Source of the DNA: F23-B02 sp963633225
GTDB taxonomy: Bacteria; Bacillota; Clostridia; Oscillospirales; Oscillospiraceae
NCBI GenBank assembly: GCA_963633225.1
Contig: CAVGXR010000060.1
Span: 1 to 33,163, forward strand
Length of the DNA stretch: 33,163 bases
Reading direction: 5' to 3'
The translations under genes and the position numbers were made by a program. Under the pieces are notes generated by a model that was not told where the DNA came from, ran no database searches, and saw only the letters and a list, made by a program, of their open reading frames with translations. This document shows positions 30,501 through 33,163 of this stretch, piece after piece (position 1 is the stretch's first letter; the number at the start of each line of letters is the position of its first letter).

Positions 30501-31105
30501 GGCTGTGCCTATACGGAGAGTGCGGTGTCCCGACCGTAAACAGCGGCATAAATGAAGACGTTTCGCACCTCGCGAGCTGATAGCTGATAGCTGTTAGCCG
30601 AAGGTATTCGCTCTCCGAGTGAATGAAATTCAATCTGTGCGCTTTGCGCACACCGCAGTATCGTAGGGAACGGGCTTGCCTGGCCACTCGCCGTGGCGGG
30701 CATTTCGCATGGAGATTAAGCTGGATGCTGCTGCTTGCGCCCGACCGAAACTACTGCCAATCCTCGTAGGGAACAGGCTTGCCTGTTCCGAAAAGTCGGA
30801 ACAAAAACTTATATCAAATGCTGAAAAGACAGCTCGGATGTTTAAATCCAAGCTGTCTTTTGCTGTTTTGTGTTCGGTTTTAGCCTGATGCAGACGGACA
30901 AGGTGCGCCGATTTCGGTGCAGTGGAAGCTTCAGCAAACGGAACGGGCAGGCCCGTTCCCTACAGGGTGCGGCGCAGCATTTAAGATGTTGCAAAAACAT
31001 TCCGCTGCACTCACGGGACGCGAAACGCTGTAGTTTATTCCATTGTCTCCGGTCGGGACACCGCAATATGCGGTGTCCGTGACTGCCCCCGTGCGCCTCT
31101 AAAAA
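30489..31105. repeat. Interspersed repeat copy D (full-length, two inverted halves)
   Basis: The left arm starts at the rsmI stop (GCACATTGAGGCTGTGCC) and holds the heptamers (30576-30596), the twin hairpins (30607-30651) and the inner modules. The centre is the hairpin 30824-30861. The right half is an inverted version of the left: outer hairpin GGACACCGC/GCGGTGTCC (31056-31064 with 31070-31078) and TGCGCCTCTAAAAA at 31092-31105. The whole intergenic space between rsmI and the RluD-like gene is this element. Coding frames inside are short and not kept between copies. Confidence 0.88.
30824..30861. terminator. Bidirectional terminator at the centre of repeat copy D
   Basis: AAAA, GACAGCTCGGAT, short loop, ATCCAAGCTGTC, TTTT. 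It lies between rsmI (plus) and the RluD-like gene (minus), which converge. Confidence 0.8.
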
Positions 31106-31112
31106 TACGCTT

Positions 31113-32036
31113 CTAAAAAGGCAGGGAGGAGAGGATGGAGGTGAAATACTCGGGCAGCTCGGTGGAGATGACGACATGCTCGCCGCTGCGCGGGTGGATG
31201 AATTTCAGCTCGCGGGCGTGCAGGCACTGGCCGGAGAGCCCCCGGTCGGGGCATGGTGCGCCGTACAGTCCGTCGCCGAGCAGGGGGTGGCCGATGTGCG
31301 CCATATGCACGCGGATCTGGTGCGTGCGCCCCGTTTCGAGCCGGCAGCGTATGTGCGTGTAGCCGCGGTAGCGTGCTATGACCTCCCAGTGCGTCACCGC
31401 GCTGCGCGAGCCCTTGGGCGTGACGGCCATTTTCTTGCGGTCTGTGGGATGCCGGCCTATGGGCGCATCGACCGTGCCGGAGTCCTCGCGCATACCGCCG
31501 CGAACAATGGCCTCGTATACTCGTGAGAGGCTGCGGTCGGCAAGCTGAGCCGACAGCGCAAGGTGGGCAAAATCGTTCTTTGCAACGATAAGCAGGCCGG
31601 ACGTGTCCTTGTCGATGCGGTGCACGATGCCCGGGCGCTTCTCGCCGCCGATGCCGGACAGCGATGCGCCGCAGCGGAACATGAGTGCGTTGACGAGCGT
31701 TCCGTCGGGATGCCCGGGAGCGGGGTGCACGACCATGCCGCGTGCCTTGTTGACGACCAGCAGGTCGCTGTCCTCGTACACGATATCCAGCGGTATATCC
31801 TGCGGCCTGAGCTCGCAATCGGCAGTCTCGGGCATGACGAGGGTGATCTCGTCGCCGAAGGAGCACCTGTAGTTTTTCCTGACCGCCCTGCCTCCGACGG
31901 AGACCGCGCCCGCGTCGATCAGGCGCACGGCAGCGCTCCGCGTGAGCTCCGGCACACAGCGCGCAAGGAGAGCGTCGATACGCTCGGCGCTCTCCTGTGC
32001 TGTTATTCTTATTATGTTATCGTCCAAATAATCCAT
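31113..32036 (-). CDS. RluA/RluD family 23S rRNA pseudouridine synthase
   Basis: A 307-residue pseudouridine synthase. An N-terminal S4 RNA-binding domain (ERIDALLARCVPELTRSAAV then RLIDAGAVSVGG) is followed by the catalytic domain with HRIDKDTSGLL, whose Asp is the nucleophile, and GRTHQIRVHMAHIGHPLLGD. In Firmicutes such proteins follow lspA and are usually named RluD. The start overlaps the lspA stop by one base (TAATG), so the two are coupled. It ends 8 bp from the right terminus of repeat copy D. Exact target sites are not predictable. Confidence 0.94.
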   Translation of the reverse strand: MDYLDDNIIRITAQESAERIDALLARCVPELTRSAAVRLIDAGAVSVGGRAVRKNYRCSFGDEITLVMPETADCELRPQDIPLDIVYEDSDLLVVNKARGMVVHPAPGHPDGTLVNALMFRCGASLSGIGGEKRPGIVHRIDKDTSGLLIVAKNDFAHLALSAQLADRSLSRVYEAIVRGGMREDSGTVDAPIGRHPTDRKKMAVTPKGSRSAVTHWEVIARYRGYTHIRCRLETGRTHQIRVHMAHIGHPLLGDGLYGAPCPDRGLSGQCLHARELKFIHPRSGEHVVISTELPEYFTSILSSLPF

Positions 32037-32803
32037 TACAGATCCTTAAACTCGGCGAGAATGTCCTCAAGCGTATAGTCCTCGTCCTTTGGAGCCGCCT
32101 TCGGCTCTTCGGGAGCTTTTTCGGCGGGCTTGGACGGCGCACTGCGCAGCGCCGGGCCGAAATCGTCCCAGAACGCATCGCGCTCCGGCTTTGCTTCCGG
32201 CTTTACCGGCTGCGCCTCCTGCGGCTGCTCGCGGGTGTTGGTGTCAATGCCGAAGATATCGGCAAAATCGTCGGCGGGCTCGGCGGGGGTGCGCGGCACG
32301 GGTCTGACCTTCACGGGCGCAGAGCGCTCCTCCTCATCCTCGTCATAGTCGCCGCGTGAGCCGAAGAAAACATAGATCACGAACATCAGACAGGACACGA
32401 CGAGCACCGCATCCGCAATGTTGAACACCGCGAAATTGACAAACTCGAGCTTGAACATATCCACAACATAGCCGAGGAACACACGGTCGATGCAGTTGCC
32501 GATCGCGCCTGTCAGAAACAGCACCTCGCACCACACCGCAAAGCGTGAGTCGAACACGCGCTTTACCAGCAGCACCGCGATCACAACGACGAACACCGCC
32601 GTCACGGCAAGAAAGATCCAGCGTGCGGCCGCAACATTGTCAAGCATTCCGAACGCCGCGCCGGAATTGTGGATATTCACGAGCTTCACGACTCCCGGAA
32701 TGAGCTCCTGCGAGCCGGTCGAAAGCGTTATATTGACCGTGACCCAATATTTGAGCCACTGATCCGCGATGAGTATCACCGCGGCAACGATCGCAAAAAG
32801 CAT
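32036..32803 (-). CDS. lspA: Signal peptidase II with long acidic C-terminal tail
   Basis: A 255-residue protein. Residues 1-150 are a normal four-helix lipoprotein signal peptidase: ADQWLKYWV near the start, NSGAAFGML, GNCIDRVFLGYVVDMF with D115, and FNIADAV with D131, the two catalytic aspartates. It removes signal peptides of prolipoproteins such as the DctP protein in this window. Residues about 151-255 are an unusual cytoplasmic extension, rich in Glu, Asp, Pro, Ala and Lys. It starts GDYDEDEEERS and ends in an ordered-looking DYTLEDILAEFKDL. Typical LspA proteins are about 150-170 residues. AAAGGA precedes ATG 32803. Overlap with the pseudouridine synthase gene indicates one operon. Confidence 0.93.
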   Translation of the reverse strand: MLFAIVAAVILIADQWLKYWVTVNITLSTGSQELIPGVVKLVNIHNSGAAFGMLDNVAAARWIFLAVTAVFVVVIAVLLVKRVFDSRFAVWCEVLFLTGAIGNCIDRVFLGYVVDMFKLEFVNFAVFNIADAVLVVSCLMFVIYVFFGSRGDYDEDEEERSAPVKVRPVPRTPAEPADDFADIFGIDTNTREQPQEAQPVKPEAKPERDAFWDDFGPALRSAPSKPAEKAPEEPKAAPKDEDYTLEDILAEFKDL

Positions 32804-32837
32804 GTTTATATCCTTTCGGTTTCCATATAATCAACTT

Positions 32838-32868
32838 ATATAATGCACCAAAAAGCCCGTTTCGTCAA
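32838..32868 (-). promoter_or_regulatory. Promoter of lspA
   Basis: On the minus strand TTGACG (32868-32863) is followed at 17 bp by CATTAT (32845-32840), overlapping TTATAT. It starts 4 bp from the end of repeat copy E. Confidence 0.5.
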
Positions 32869-32871
32869 GGG

Positions 32872-33163
32872 TTTTTAGAGGCGCATTAGGTCTGCTCCTA
32901 TACGGAGATTGCAGGTGCACGGTATCGAAACATTGGAACAAACTACAACGCTTCGCCTCCCGCGGGTGCGCAGTAATGTTTTTGCTGCATCTAAAAAACT
33001 GCTCCAGTGCCTGTAGGGAACAGGCTTGCCTGGCCACTCGCCGTGGCGGGCATTTCGCATGGAGATTAAGCTGGATGCAGTTGCTTGTGCCCGACCGAAG
33101 CTACCGCCAATCCTTGTAGGGAACAGGCTTGCCTGGCCACTCGCCGTGGCGGGCATTTCGCAT
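32872..33163. repeat. Interspersed repeat copy E (left half, continues beyond window)
   Basis: It starts with TTTTTAGAGGCGCA (32872-32885), the exact inverse of the right end of copy D. The outer module follows with CCTATACGGAGATTGC. The inner unit is then present twice: 33012-33060 and 33115-33163 are identical over 49 bp, with a period of 103 bp. The window ends inside the second unit, so the right half is unseen. There is no supported gene in this stretch. Confidence 0.85.

Noticed and set aside
32831..33156. Open frames with QASLFPT-like products in repeat copies (also at 9060-9332, 20639-20975, 30509-30851)
   Set aside because: They are translations of the repeat in several frames, differ in length between copies and have no start signals.
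33012..33163. Possible CRISPR array from the 49-bp direct repeat
   Set aside because: Only two units are visible, the intervening 54 bp is itself conserved in other repeat copies, and no cas gene is present.

Overview
The window reads as chromosomal DNA of a GC-rich, low-sporulation-signal Clostridia (probably Oscillospirales/Ruminococcaceae-type gut Firmicute). The reasons are the hprK-murB-rapZ-whiA cluster, a MurT/GatD-like pair, an SseB-family protein, a TRAP operon with a two-subunit transketolase, consistent AGGAGG-type ribosome sites and TTGACA/TATAAT promoters. This placement rests on gene content and style only; no database search was possible.

Layout. 1-414: 3' end of an insertion-sequence transposase that abuts the terminal 26 bp of an interspersed repeat. 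417-1920: a MATE efflux pump behind a promoter, a short Arg-rich leader ORF and an intrinsic terminator, which looks like an attenuator. 1968-9032: a FadR-type GntR regulator followed by a catabolic operon (split transketolase, TRAP transporter DctPQM, zinc-dependent dehydrogenase, small zinc-ribbon membrane protein). 9426-11512 (minus): a MurT ligase with a GatD-like partner that lacks the glutaminase Cys and His. 11642-12881: a 58-aa membrane peptide, tRNA-Asp(GTC), tRNA-Thr(GGT) and an Asp/Glu racemase. 12937-14603 (minus): two phage-tail-like genes, one carrying a metallophosphoesterase domain. 14793-20653: an SseB-like protein, a membrane-anchored hypothetical protein, the SstT Ser/Thr symporter, a YoaK-family protein, BrnQ and a divergent LysR regulator. 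21118-21306 (minus): ribosomal protein L28. 21487-28732: hprK-murB-rapZ-whiA-dnaE. 28964-30500: trmN6-like and rsmI methyltransferases. 31113-32803 (minus): lspA (with a long acidic tail) and an RluD-like pseudouridine synthase.

The most distinctive non-coding content is a family of modular repeats. Copies lie at 9056-9440, 20651-21025, 28725-28962, 30489-31105 and 32872-33163, with a terminal remnant at 389-414. The fullest copy has TTTTTAGAGGCGCA-type terminal inverted repeats, two halves that are inverted copies of one another, and a central hairpin flanked by A and T runs (a bidirectional terminator). The three copies that keep this hairpin all lie between convergent genes. Four upstream genes (gatD-like, LysR, dnaE, rsmI) take their stop codon from the repeat end. 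Some copies carry heptamer arrays and a pair of hairpins that differ by compensatory changes between copies.

The best candidates for something undescribed are the catalytically stripped GatD paired with MurT, the repeat family acting as stop codon plus terminator, and the kinase-free TRAP/transketolase/dehydrogenase operon.
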